Source of the DNA: an uncultured Latescibacterota bacterium | GTDB taxonomy: Bacteria > Latescibacterota > UBA2968 | Length of the DNA: 64,000 nt | Assembly (NCBI GenBank): GCA_951812755.1 | Contig: OX638329.1 | Coordinates: 5,853,563-5,917,562 of the forward strand | Direction of reading: 5' to 3' | In this document: one piece after another, positions 41,007-49,732 of the stretch | Numbering within the stretch: the stretch's first letter is position 1 | How the letters are laid out: the number at the start of each line of letters is the position of its first letter | Program-made: the position numbers and the translations under genes | Notes under the pieces: generated by a model | What the model was told of the DNA's origin: nothing | Database searches by the model: none | The model's input: the letters and a program-made list of their open reading frames with translations, nothing else

Positions 41007-43505
41007 ATGATTGCCAATTATTTCCGGACATGGTTTCGCAATGTAATCAAGTATAGAGCCTATGCCACCATTAACCTGTTGGGTTTGGGGATAGGGATTG
41101 CGTGTTGCTATCTGTGCGTGCTTTACCTCTTGTATGATTGGAGCTTTGATAGATTCCACCAGGACCATCATCGCATATATCGCATTGCAGGGAAAATAAA
41201 ATTCAGAGAAACAATAAGAGGGTCTCCTAAAGCGGGCACCTGGACTGAGACAATGTCTTTTCCTGTTGCTCTATCGCCCATGATATCTGCCGAATTTCCA
41301 GAGATTGAGCTTACAACCCGTGTAACGAGTGACCTGGTGGATTGGGCCGTGGGTACTCATAAAGAGTTTCTGCGACCCATGGAAATCACTATCGGAATGC
41401 AAAAGGTCTTATTTGTAGATAAAAGTTTCGAGGAAATGTTCTCCTTTCCCCTTATTCGCGGTACATTCTTCTCGCGTCCAGAGCAAGTGGTGATTACACG
41501 TAGATTTGCCCAGACACTTACCAACGATATTGACAGTTTGGTGGGCAAAGTCTTATGGCTGCGATTTTCTCATAGTCTCTTTAAAGACCTGGAACCTATA
41601 GTAGCCCCTATTGAAATAGGGGGCATCGTGGAAACTCCTCCCCGCAATTCGAGCCTGGATTTTGAGATACTTTTGCCATTAAGTATGTCTGCAACCTTTC
41701 TCGACAGGGAAGAAGGAGATTGGGACTGGCGCTTTGAATCCACACATTACATACGTCTGACAGACGATGTAAATATAGAGGACATGGGAAAAAAGCTCAC
41801 GGGGCTTATCCAGAAACAATCCTCTTTCAACTCCCTATGGGATTTAGAGGGCTTTCAGGCCAAGCTCCAACCCCTCACAGATATGCACCATTATCCTGGA
41901 TCGGGGCGACAGCGGGTGTATGGCGTGCGTCGAAGCACCAATCCCCTGTATGGATATATCCTCGGTGGTATGAGTGTCCTTGTGCTGTCTGTCGCGTGTC
42001 TAAATTACGTGTTGCTCTACGTGGCGCGATTCAACTCGCGTGCCAAAGAATTGAGCCTAAGGCAAGTCTTTGGCGCGAATCGACGACACCTTAGGCACCA
42101 GCTATTAGTCGAATGCTTTGGATACAGCACTTTAGCTTGCATCATAGGCATGGCAGTCGCAGAGTTGGCCTCAAGTCCCCTCGAAGGCATTTTGCAAACA
42201 CCCCTCATGTCCTCAACGGATCCCATACAGACCGCGATCATTCTCCTAACACTGGCTTGTCTGATAGGCCTGATCACAGCCCTTTACCCGGCAGCTTTTA
42301 TGTCATCTGTTTCTGCCGTCAGCGTTTTGAGCAAAACAGCAAAAGCCGTCAGATCTGGACCTTTCTTAAAGGTATTGATGGCTATCCAGTCCGGTGTGAC
42401 ATTGGTATTTGTGTTTTGTACAATCATTATCTTCGAACAGACTTTTTTTGTCATCAAGGCTGATCCGGGATTTGAACCGGCGAACCTGCTGAAGCTCGAT
42501 ATTGGCGAATTAAACGAAAATGAGATTGACCGTCTGCAAGCATCTTTATCTGAGCATTCGCTCGTGACATCCTGCGTACGGACGAACCCGCCTCTCAGAT
42601 GGTCAAACCGAATCCTGATGAAAGACAGCAGTGGCAACCTCATTGATGGAGTGACCCATTATCAAGTGGATGGTCCCTTTCTCAAGACCGTTGGGTTGCA
42701 ACTCTTACAGGGAAAACCATTGTACCCAAATCCCATTCCGGGCGATATGATCGTAAATGAAACTTTTCTAAAACACTTAACGTCTTCAGAGCCTATTGGA
42801 CAGGTGATTGAGCCAGCGAATGAGCGGTCAAAATCACGAGTATTTGGAAGTGATTTCAGTGGCCGCATCGTCGGTGTGGTCAAAGACTTTCACTTCCATG
42901 ACTTGCGCCACACCGTCTCTCCTGCCATGATCACCATTGCTCAGGAGCCACCCAGACGATCAACTTCCCCCGGAGAGATATTAATTCGCATCCAGGAGAA
43001 CAGCACCGAAAAATTTGTCCCTCACCTCGAAAAACTCTGGAAAGACCTGAAAATTGGCGGGTTACTGACATTTTCTTTCGTAGAAGATGACAGGCGACAC
43101 TTTTATGCCAAAGAAATCAGTTGGAGCAAAATCGTCTCTGGCGCAGCCCTGTGTGCTGTCCTCATCGCATCAATGGGTGCCCTGGGCATGATCTCCCTAT
43201 CTGTGGCACGCAGACGAAAGGAAATAGCCATCCGAAGGGTCATGGGCGCCGTGCCCTCAAAAATAGCCAGTGGCATAGTGCTGAACTACGCGCTGCCCGG
43301 GCTTATCGCCGCCGTCATCGCGCTGCCACTTTCCTATTTCTTTATGGACGAGTGGCTCTCAGTATTTGCCTACCGCTTTCAATTCGGCGTTGGGACGATT
43401 TTGACAGCGATCTTATTGGGCATCCTGCTTCCGCTCACAGGCGGTTTCTTACACGCGCTAAAGATCGCTTCCGAAAGCCCGAATGCTGCCCTTCGAGAGG
43501 ACTAA
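41007..43505 (+). CDS. MacB/FtsX-type permease without ATPase, cassette 1
   Basis: An 832-residue membrane protein with two tandem MacB_PCD-FtsX units. TM1 is in YATINLLGLGIGIACCYLCV, followed by a periplasmic domain (about 50-285). Three TMs follow at about 310-430, including LSVACLNYVLLYVARFNSRA and the FtsX signature KELSLRQVFGANRRHLRHQL. TM5 is in SGVTLVFVFCTIIIF (about 465). A second periplasmic domain precedes the last three TMs with LSVARRRKEIAIRRVMGAVP. In MacB/LolC relatives an ATPase in the cytoplasm drives periplasmic motion; none is encoded nearby. GCAGAGG precedes the ATG. It is similar throughout to the permeases at 47131 and 54864. Probably envelope lipoprotein/peptide handling; function unproven. 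Confidence 0.9.
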   Translation: MIANYFRTWFRNVIKYRAYATINLLGLGIGIACCYLCVLYLLYDWSFDRFHQDHHRIYRIAGKIKFRETIRGSPKAGTWTETMSFPVALSPMISAEFPEIELTTRVTSDLVDWAVGTHKEFLRPMEITIGMQKVLFVDKSFEEMFSFPLIRGTFFSRPEQVVITRRFAQTLTNDIDSLVGKVLWLRFSHSLFKDLEPIVAPIEIGGIVETPPRNSSLDFEILLPLSMSATFLDREEGDWDWRFESTHYIRLTDDVNIEDMGKKLTGLIQKQSSFNSLWDLEGFQAKLQPLTDMHHYPGSGRQRVYGVRRSTNPLYGYILGGMSVLVLSVACLNYVLLYVARFNSRAKELSLRQVFGANRRHLRHQLLVECFGYSTLACIIGMAVAELASSPLEGILQTPLMSSTDPIQTAIILLTLACLIGLITALYPAAFMSSVSAVSVLSKTAKAVRSGPFLKVLMAIQSGVTLVFVFCTIIIFEQTFFVIKADPGFEPANLLKLDIGELNENEIDRLQASLSEHSLVTSCVRTNPPLRWSNRILMKDSSGNLIDGVTHYQVDGPFLKTVGLQLLQGKPLYPNPIPGDMIVNETFLKHLTSSEPIGQVIEPANERSKSRVFGSDFSGRIVGVVKDFHFHDLRHTVSPAMITIAQEPPRRSTSPGEILIRIQENSTEKFVPHLEKLWKDLKIGGLLTFSFVEDDRRHFYAKEISWSKIVSGAALCAVLIASMGALGMISLSVARRRKEIAIRRVMGAVPSKIASGIVLNYALPGLIAAVIALPLSYFFMDEWLSVFAYRFQFGVGTILTAILLGILLPLTGGFLHALKIASESPNAALRED

Positions 43506-43526
43506 TTATCAGGAGTACATAAGACT

Positions 43527-44045
43527 ATGGTCCATCCGGATAAAAATGCCATTAGAAGAAGCGCCCTCACGATTTACGACCATATTCCCGCAGAAAGACC
43601 AGATCTATATATCGCAAGCAAGAAGCTCGAAAAAATACTGAAAGAGAGTCTGATTGGCATTTCTCTCAGTGGCCTTGCGCTACGGACCAGATCAAAAGTC
43701 GTTAAAACGGAAGTATGCAAAGCAATAGGTTATCCAGTACCTGGGTCTTTCAAGAGGACACAACCGAGGTTTCCCGGACAGAACTTTGATGTATATATTC
43801 AGAAGTCGAATAACCTGCAGATTTGGAACGAGGAACTGGACGCATCGCGCAGGTACGTCATTGTGCGGGTAGATGAGGACAATCGGATAGAAGATGTCAG
43901 GGTGATTTCCGGCGCAGAACTCGCGAAACTGGATAGGACGGGCACATTAACTCAAATGAAAACCAAATGCTTTCCAGACCAATTTGTCAACTGTGTGCAT
44001 AAGTTCTGTTTTTTTGTCGGATGTGCATTCAAAAGTCTGTTTTGA
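43527..44045 (+). pseudogene. Truncated restriction-endonuclease-like gene (5' fragment)
   Basis: A 172-codon frame after AGGAG. The first 143 residues look like a conserved protein N-terminus (YIASKKLEKILKESLIGISL, LALRTRSKVVKTEVCKAIGY, FPGQNFDVYIQKSNNLQIWN, LDASRRYVIVRVDEDNRIED), which I associate with type II restriction enzymes paired with TaqI-like methylases. This family call is from memory and is moderate. After SGAELAKLDRTGTLTQ, the remaining residues are simply the antisense of the facing methylase's 3' end. The enzyme's C-terminal half therefore appears to have been lost by a deletion that joined it to the methylase gene near 43955. It is probably not an active nuclease. Confidence 0.6.
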
Positions 44046-45626
44046 CATTTCGATAAGTTGGCTTGCTGATGCCGAATCTATTCTTGGAAGAGGGAACTGC
44101 TCAACATATTGCGTCATGAATCGTCTTCTTCCGGCATATAATTTATTGTTGAAACTCCGGTCGTAAAAGCACTCTATGAATGAGGAGTTGCCTACAGCAA
44201 GAGCCAGCCAAGTAAGTACGTTTTCTTCAGAGCATGAAATCCAATAGCAGTCTCCGTTTACTACGGTGCCATCTATGTCCAGCCAAAATGTTGGATGTTT
44301 AGCTATATCCCGAAAAACGATTTTGGCTTTTTTCCAGGCTTTTGGGTCTTGAGGTACCCATATTTCATACCATTTTCTTCCTGACTCAATTACATACTTC
44401 CTGCCCTCAAGCTGATTTCTGTGTTCTTCGAGATAGGCTTTCGTTTTTGGGTAACTCGCCAGGTTGACGGCACAACGCTTTCCTTCGAGAATGGTGTGAG
44501 GGTAAAGAATCTTGCTTTCTGGTGTCTTTGACCTGTACGGATTTCCAATGTGATGGGTTGTCAAATCTTTGAGCAACTCCGGTCGTTTATCCAAAGGCAT
44601 ATCATCCCAGTCTGATCTTATGAATACGCGATCAGCGGTGGTCTTAACCCCCACTCTGATTTTGCCAAGGTCCTTGAAGGTGGCGGCGGTGTTCCTGCGA
44701 ACTCTACTTAGCCATTCTCTACTTTCCTTTGTAGAGATTCGCCAAATGTCCTCTGGGCTCCACCCTGAATCCAACTCGCCCTTCAAAACCCTGAAGTAGC
44801 CGTTAGATTTTGTTTTGACATACCCACTGCGTCGAAGGGCTTCGATTGGGCTCTCGCAATTGCGCGCTTTTTTGACGGGATCAGATGTGTAAATTGAAGT
44901 GAATTTGGCAGTGATTGAAGGCTTTGCAGAGGTTTTTGGTTTTAGCATCAGGACCGCTGGAAGCACAGCCGCCTCAAAAAGTTTTGTGTCGCCAAGATCC
45001 CAAATATGTTCAATCTCATACATTTCTTTAATTCTCGCTCTTACAGTCTCCCCGGACCTTGTCGTCATGAATCGATTAGATACGATTATTCCAAGAATGC
45101 CCTCCGGGTGAATGTATTGAGCTATCGCAATAATGAATGCATAATAGAGATCCACCCTTCCTGCCAATCCAAATCGGCGTGCTATGTCCTGAGATTTTTT
45201 TGACCCCATTACCTGGGTTCTCACATAAGGTGGATTTGAGATTACGAGATCGAATTGCTCTGGTTGTCGGCTTTGGAAAAGGTCAGGCTGGGAGAAACAG
45301 CCCGCTGATTGGGCGAGGAAGTCCCGATTGTGGAACTCAATAGCAACTTTTGGAAACTGGTCCTTTATTCTTTTTTTTGCTGCAAGCATCTCGGACTGAT
45401 TGGTTTCATATCCGCTTACGGATAGTTTCACATCCATTGCTTGTAAATTTCTTAGAACAGCAAGTAATAACTCACCGTCACCGAGAGCGGGATCGAATAC
45501 ATTGATGTTGTGTGTATTCTCTGGCGGCTTCCAAAATTTCAGCATTTCTTTTGCAACAAATTCAGATAGAGCCGGAGGCGTGTAATGCGATCCCGTTGAT
45601 TTTTGTTCTGAATTGGCTTTTATCAT
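43947..45626 (-). CDS. TaqI-like N6-adenine DNA methyltransferase
   Basis: A 559-residue DNA methyltransferase of gamma-type motif order. The segment SHYTPPALSEFVAKEML is motif X-like. SAM motif I is VFDPALGDGELLLAVL, the catalytic motif IV is FDLVISNPPYVRT, and HPEGILGIIVSNRFMTTR follows. A C-terminal TaqI-type specificity domain (KILYPHTILEGKRCAVNLAS, CYWISCSEENVLTWLALAVG, YVEQFPLPRI) completes it. It should modify adenine in a short palindrome or asymmetric site. I start at ATG 45626, preceded by AGGGA; the open frame extends 20 codons upstream. It is convergent with, and overlaps by 99 nt, the truncated endonuclease-like gene, so it may now be an orphan methylase. Confidence 0.88.
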   Translation of the reverse strand: MIKANSEQKSTGSHYTPPALSEFVAKEMLKFWKPPENTHNINVFDPALGDGELLLAVLRNLQAMDVKLSVSGYETNQSEMLAAKKRIKDQFPKVAIEFHNRDFLAQSAGCFSQPDLFQSRQPEQFDLVISNPPYVRTQVMGSKKSQDIARRFGLAGRVDLYYAFIIAIAQYIHPEGILGIIVSNRFMTTRSGETVRARIKEMYEIEHIWDLGDTKLFEAAVLPAVLMLKPKTSAKPSITAKFTSIYTSDPVKKARNCESPIEALRRSGYVKTKSNGYFRVLKGELDSGWSPEDIWRISTKESREWLSRVRRNTAATFKDLGKIRVGVKTTADRVFIRSDWDDMPLDKRPELLKDLTTHHIGNPYRSKTPESKILYPHTILEGKRCAVNLASYPKTKAYLEEHRNQLEGRKYVIESGRKWYEIWVPQDPKAWKKAKIVFRDIAKHPTFWLDIDGTVVNGDCYWISCSEENVLTWLALAVGNSSFIECFYDRSFNNKLYAGRRRFMTQYVEQFPLPRIDSASASQLIEMSKQTFECTSDKKTELMHTVDKLVWKAFGFHLS

Positions 45627-45767
45627 GATTTCCCTATCGCCCGGTTGGGTTATATTCTGTCCAGACCATACTAAACGTTTGAGCACTTGTCAATATCAAA
45701 ATCGCTCGCTATATGCTACACTTCACAGCAACTGCATCGCGAGGAGGTGGTAGTCGCCTCCGATCCA

Positions 45768-45808
45768 ACAGGCACATTGAAATCAAAACAATGTGCCTGT
45801 TTTTTTTA
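45768..45808 (+). terminator. Terminator at the left edge of leader copy 2
   Basis: The same ACAGGCACATTG/CAATGTGCCTGT hairpin and T run as at 39657. The only upstream gene points the other way, so no transcript needs ending here. That suggests it came along as part of a copied block. Confidence 0.85.
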
Positions 45809-45811
45809 TAA

Positions 45812-45852
45812 AGTGTTCATTTTCGGACACTACTGTATCAAAATCGGACACT
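45812..45852 (+). promoter_or_regulatory. Tandem enhancer-like sites, leader copy 2
   Basis: Identical to the copy 1 sites: AGTGTTCATTTTCGGACACT (45812-45831) and ACTGTATCAAAATCGGACACT-type site (45832-45852), in the same position relative to the sigma-54 promoter. Confidence 0.65.
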
Positions 45853-45914
45853 TATTACAACACGCTCACGGCACGAATTTTCATAACTACTTGTAAAACA
45901 TAGAAAAGAGACTT

Positions 45915-45929
45915 TGGCACAGAAATTGC
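45915..45929 (+). promoter_or_regulatory. Sigma-54 promoter, copy 2
   Basis: TGGCAC-AGAAA-TTGC with GG at 45916-45917 and GC at 45928-45929, exactly 10 nt apart. It drives the lipoprotein-permease-permease-propeller run to 54344. Confidence 0.85.
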
Positions 45930-45991
45930 TTACCTATTTCTCATACATTAACTCATTTTCCCGACCATTTTTTGAAAAAGGAATCTCACCA

Positions 45992-47080
45992 ATGAATTGC
46001 AAAAAGTTATGGATTCCCACGAGATGGATGGCACTCCTCTTTCTCTTATGTGGAAGTTGCGAAAAAAGTGCTGTTGAAAATCAGAACAATGTACTCGCCA
46101 TCAAGACGCAAGCACAAGGAACCCATCTCTCATTGACTGACGCCATTACACTCGAACGCCCAGAGACAGGACCATTTCTTGGACGTGTCCGTACCATTAC
46201 TGTTTTGGATGACTATATCATTATTGTAGATGAAAGTGTCAGAGTTTTTGACAAAGAGGGCAGCTATAAGTGGTCTATTGGTAGTCGAGGGGATGGAGAA
46301 AGCCAGTACAAGATACCGGGAGAGCCAGTGGTTATCCCCAATACCGGCCAAATTTTGATCTACGATGGAGGAACCGGGCAGACGCTTCGCTTCTCGATTA
46401 AAGGTGAATTTTTAGGGCAGTTGAAACTGCCGGAGAGGCGCTTTATTAATCGCATGGTGGTTTCTGAAGATCACAATCTCATTCATACTTATGTTGACAA
46501 AAACAAAAATGGTATGCTTTGCGTCACTCCCCTTGACACAGGTGAAGACATCGCCAGGTTCAAAGTTAGCGAGGCGAAATACAGTAACCTATTTTTCGGT
46601 TTGAAGCGTTCACAAGGGCTTGCTTATGACGAGACACGAAAAATTATATACTTTGCCCTCCCCTGGGAAGAGAAGGTTATGCGAATTGATCTGGCAGCAC
46701 AGGAATTTCTCACACCCATAACCATAAATCATCCCAAATTCATCAGCCTCAAATTAGATGAAGGAGATTATCGTAAAGATATAATAGAATTATTCCAAAA
46801 CAAGTTCAGCAGATTAGGCGGCATGTATCTCTTGTCTTCGGGCGATATATTGCTCAGGTACATGTTCGAGGATTCATCAATGAGTACCGCGCTTATACTT
46901 TTATCAGACCTGGACGTGGAGCCATCTGCCCAAGAACTAAAAAATGAACTGAGATACAATATTTTTACTTCCCATGGAAAATCCATATATACGTACTCAT
47001 CTTCCGCTGATGGCGAGGATACGAATGGCAGGATTCGCGTCTATCGTCTAACGGAACCCGAGGAAGCCCCTACCGGCTAG
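45992..47080 (+). CDS. Six-bladed beta-propeller lipoprotein, cassette 2
   Basis: A 362-residue paralogue of the protein at 39881, with the same leader (WMALLFLLCGSCEKSAVEN) and the same propeller segments (IVDESVRVFDKEGSYKWSIG, EPVVIPNTGQILIYDGGTGQ, HNLIHTYVDKNKNGMLCVTP). The N-terminal 25 codons and the end (TNGRIRVYRL) are the most alike; the middle has diverged. ATG 45992 is preceded by AAAAAGG. It lies 50 nt before the permease gene. Likely exported and anchored in the envelope. Confidence 0.85.
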   Translation: MNCKKLWIPTRWMALLFLLCGSCEKSAVENQNNVLAIKTQAQGTHLSLTDAITLERPETGPFLGRVRTITVLDDYIIIVDESVRVFDKEGSYKWSIGSRGDGESQYKIPGEPVVIPNTGQILIYDGGTGQTLRFSIKGEFLGQLKLPERRFINRMVVSEDHNLIHTYVDKNKNGMLCVTPLDTGEDIARFKVSEAKYSNLFFGLKRSQGLAYDETRKIIYFALPWEEKVMRIDLAAQEFLTPITINHPKFISLKLDEGDYRKDIIELFQNKFSRLGGMYLLSSGDILLRYMFEDSSMSTALILLSDLDVEPSAQELKNELRYNIFTSHGKSIYTYSSSADGEDTNGRIRVYRLTEPEEAPTG

Positions 47081-47130
47081 TATTGAAAGTTAGCCATGAT
47101 TAGGCATCTCTTCATTGCAGAGGATAACCA

Positions 47131-49611
47131 ATGATTGCCAATTATTTCCGAACATGGTTTCGCAATGTAATCAAGTATAAAACGTATGCAGCCATTGACC
47201 TGCTGGGTTTAGGAATCGGGATTGCCTGCTGCTATCTCTGCGTGCTTTATCTCCTCTATGATTGGAGTTTTGATAGATTTCACGAAAACCATCATCGCAT
47301 ATACGGCATTGCTGGAAAGGTAAAACACAGCAAAGGAATAATAGGGGGAAATATAGCGGGCACATGGGCTGAGACAGCTAGATTTCCTGTTGCACTGTCA
47401 TCAATGGTATCTGCTGAGTTTCCTGAGATTGAGACCACGACCCGTGTAAGGTGTGTCATCGGGACAGCGACCTGGCAGGTAGGTACTCACAAAGAGTTTC
47501 TACGGCCTATCCAGGAGATATTATTCGTCGATAGGAGTTTTGAGGAAATGTTTTCCTTTCCTCTTATTCGTGGAACTTTCTTTGCGCGTCCAGGGCAAGT
47601 CGTGATCACACGTAGATTCGCTCAGACACTTACCAACGATATTGACAGTTTGATTGGCAAAGTGTTATGGATGCGCGTTGCTTCTCGCAGGTTCTCGAGA
47701 GATATGAAACCCGTAGTAGCCCCTGTTGAAATAGGGGGCATCGTGGAAACACCTCCCCGCAATTCGAGCCTGAATTTTGAGATTCTGTTGCCATTAAGTA
47801 TGTCTTCAACCTTTCTCGATGAGCAAGAAGGAGAATGGGACTGGGGCTTTGAATCCACACATTACATCCGCCTGACAGACGGAGCCAATATGGATGAAGT
47901 GGAGGAAAAGCTCACGGCGTTCATGCAGAAACAATCCTCCTTCAACTCGCTATGGGATTTAGAGACCTTTCAGGCCAAACTGCAATCCATCACAGATTTG
48001 CACCATTATACTGGTCCGTTTATTGATGGTGTGTTTCGCTACACGAATCCCTTATATGGATATATTCTCGGCGGTATCAGTATCCTCGTGCTGTCTGTCG
48101 CGTGTTTGAATTATGTACTCCTCTATGTGGGACGATTCAACTCGCGTGCCAAAGAATTGAGCTTACGACAAGTCTTTGGTGCTAACCGCCGGCATCTCAT
48201 GCACCAGCTATTAGTCGAATGCTTTGGATACAGCATTTTGGCCTGCATCATAGGCATGGCAGTCGCAGAGTTGGCCTCAAGCCCCCTCGAAGGCATTTTA
48301 CGAACCCCACTCATGTCCTCAACAGACCCCATTCAAACCGTGACCGTTCTCCTAACATTGGCTTGTCTGATAGGTCTGGGCACAGCCCTTTACCCGGCAG
48401 CCTTCATGTCGTCTGTTTCCGCCGTCAGCGTTTTGAGCAAAACAGCAAAAGCTGTCAGATCTGGACCTTTCTTAAAGATATTGATGGCTATCCAGTCCGG
48501 TGTGACATTAGTATTTGTATTTTGCACAATCATTATCTTTGAACAGACTTTTTTCGTCATGAAGGCTGATCCGGGCTTTGAACCGGCGAACCTGGTCAGA
48601 CTCAATACCACTGGATTGACAAAAAATGAGGTTGATCGTCTGCAAGCGTCTTTATCTGCATCTCCTCTCGTGATATCCTGCGTGCGGACGAACCTGCCGT
48701 TCGGATGGTCAAACGCAATTCTAATCAAAGACAGCAATGGCAAACTCATTGATAACATAACCTGTTATCAGGTAGATGGTCCCTTTCTCGAGACCGTTGG
48801 GTTGAAACTCTTACAGGGAAGAGCCTTACATCCCAATCCCATCCCGGGCGATGTGCTTGTGAATGAAGCCTTCCAGAAGCACCTGACATCGCCCCAACCT
48901 CTTGGACAGGTGATCACACAAACGGATACAAAATTCAGAAGACCCGTATTTGACCGCGATGTCAACGGTCACATCGTCGGTGTGGTTAAAAATTTTCACG
49001 TTAGAAACTTGCGCCACAACGCCCCACCCACGATTATCACAATTGCCCCTGATGGTACAACAACTGAGCGACAAGACCTCGAAATATTGATTCGGATTCG
49101 AGAAGGCAGTGCCAAAGCATTTGGTGCGTATCTCAAGGGATTCTGGGAAAACCTCAAAACGGAACAGCACCTGACATTTTCCTACGTAGAAGATGAAAGA
49201 CAAAAATTTTACGCCAAAGAAATCAGTTGGAGCAAAATCGTCTCTGGTGCGGCTTTGTGCGCTATCCTCATCGCATCCATGGGTGCGATGGGCATGATCT
49301 CCCTATCTGTGGCACGCAGAAGAAAGGAAATCGCTATCCGAAGGGTCATGGGTGCCGTGCCCTCAAAAATTGCCAGTGGGATTGTGCTGAACTATGCGCT
49401 GCCCGGGTTTATAGCCGCCGTCATCGCACTTCCGCTCTCCTATTTCTTTATGGACGAGTGGCTCTCAATATTTGCCTACCGCTTTCAATTCGGCGTTGGC
49501 ACGATTTTGACAGCGATCTTATTGGGCATCCTGCTTCCACTAATATGCGGCTTCGTACACGCGCTGAAAGTCGCCTCTAATAGTCCAATCGAAGCCCTTA
49601 GAGAGGACTGA
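47131..49611 (+). CDS. MacB/FtsX-type permease without ATPase, cassette 2
   Basis: An 826-residue permease with the same two PCD-FtsX units as its paralogue at 41007 (MIANYFRTWFRNVIKYKTYA, LSLRQVFGANRRHLMHQLLV, SVARRRKEIAIRRVMGAVPS). The periplasmic domains differ most (for example FIDGVFRYTNPLYGY), which suggests different partners or cargo. The C-terminus LICGFVHALKVASNSPIEAL is distinct from cassettes 1 and 3. GCAGAGG precedes the ATG. It is 121 nt from a second, more distant permease. Confidence 0.9.
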   Translation: MIANYFRTWFRNVIKYKTYAAIDLLGLGIGIACCYLCVLYLLYDWSFDRFHENHHRIYGIAGKVKHSKGIIGGNIAGTWAETARFPVALSSMVSAEFPEIETTTRVRCVIGTATWQVGTHKEFLRPIQEILFVDRSFEEMFSFPLIRGTFFARPGQVVITRRFAQTLTNDIDSLIGKVLWMRVASRRFSRDMKPVVAPVEIGGIVETPPRNSSLNFEILLPLSMSSTFLDEQEGEWDWGFESTHYIRLTDGANMDEVEEKLTAFMQKQSSFNSLWDLETFQAKLQSITDLHHYTGPFIDGVFRYTNPLYGYILGGISILVLSVACLNYVLLYVGRFNSRAKELSLRQVFGANRRHLMHQLLVECFGYSILACIIGMAVAELASSPLEGILRTPLMSSTDPIQTVTVLLTLACLIGLGTALYPAAFMSSVSAVSVLSKTAKAVRSGPFLKILMAIQSGVTLVFVFCTIIIFEQTFFVMKADPGFEPANLVRLNTTGLTKNEVDRLQASLSASPLVISCVRTNLPFGWSNAILIKDSNGKLIDNITCYQVDGPFLETVGLKLLQGRALHPNPIPGDVLVNEAFQKHLTSPQPLGQVITQTDTKFRRPVFDRDVNGHIVGVVKNFHVRNLRHNAPPTIITIAPDGTTTERQDLEILIRIREGSAKAFGAYLKGFWENLKTEQHLTFSYVEDERQKFYAKEISWSKIVSGAALCAILIASMGAMGMISLSVARRRKEIAIRRVMGAVPSKIASGIVLNYALPGFIAAVIALPLSYFFMDEWLSIFAYRFQFGVGTILTAILLGILLPLICGFVHALKVASNSPIEALRED

Positions 49612-49732
49612 TACGCGAATCTCTACATGTCTTCCAAGCCTTTGCCTCCCATAGTTCGGACAGATTTAAGCGCCAACCTCCGAATAGGCTAAGGTGCATT
49701 TTAGTCTGATCATACGACAAAAGGATCCCAAA

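Noticed and set aside
43950-44045. C-terminal tail of the endonuclease-like frame as genuine protein
   Set aside because: It is entirely antisense to the conserved methylase 3' end and has no features of its own.
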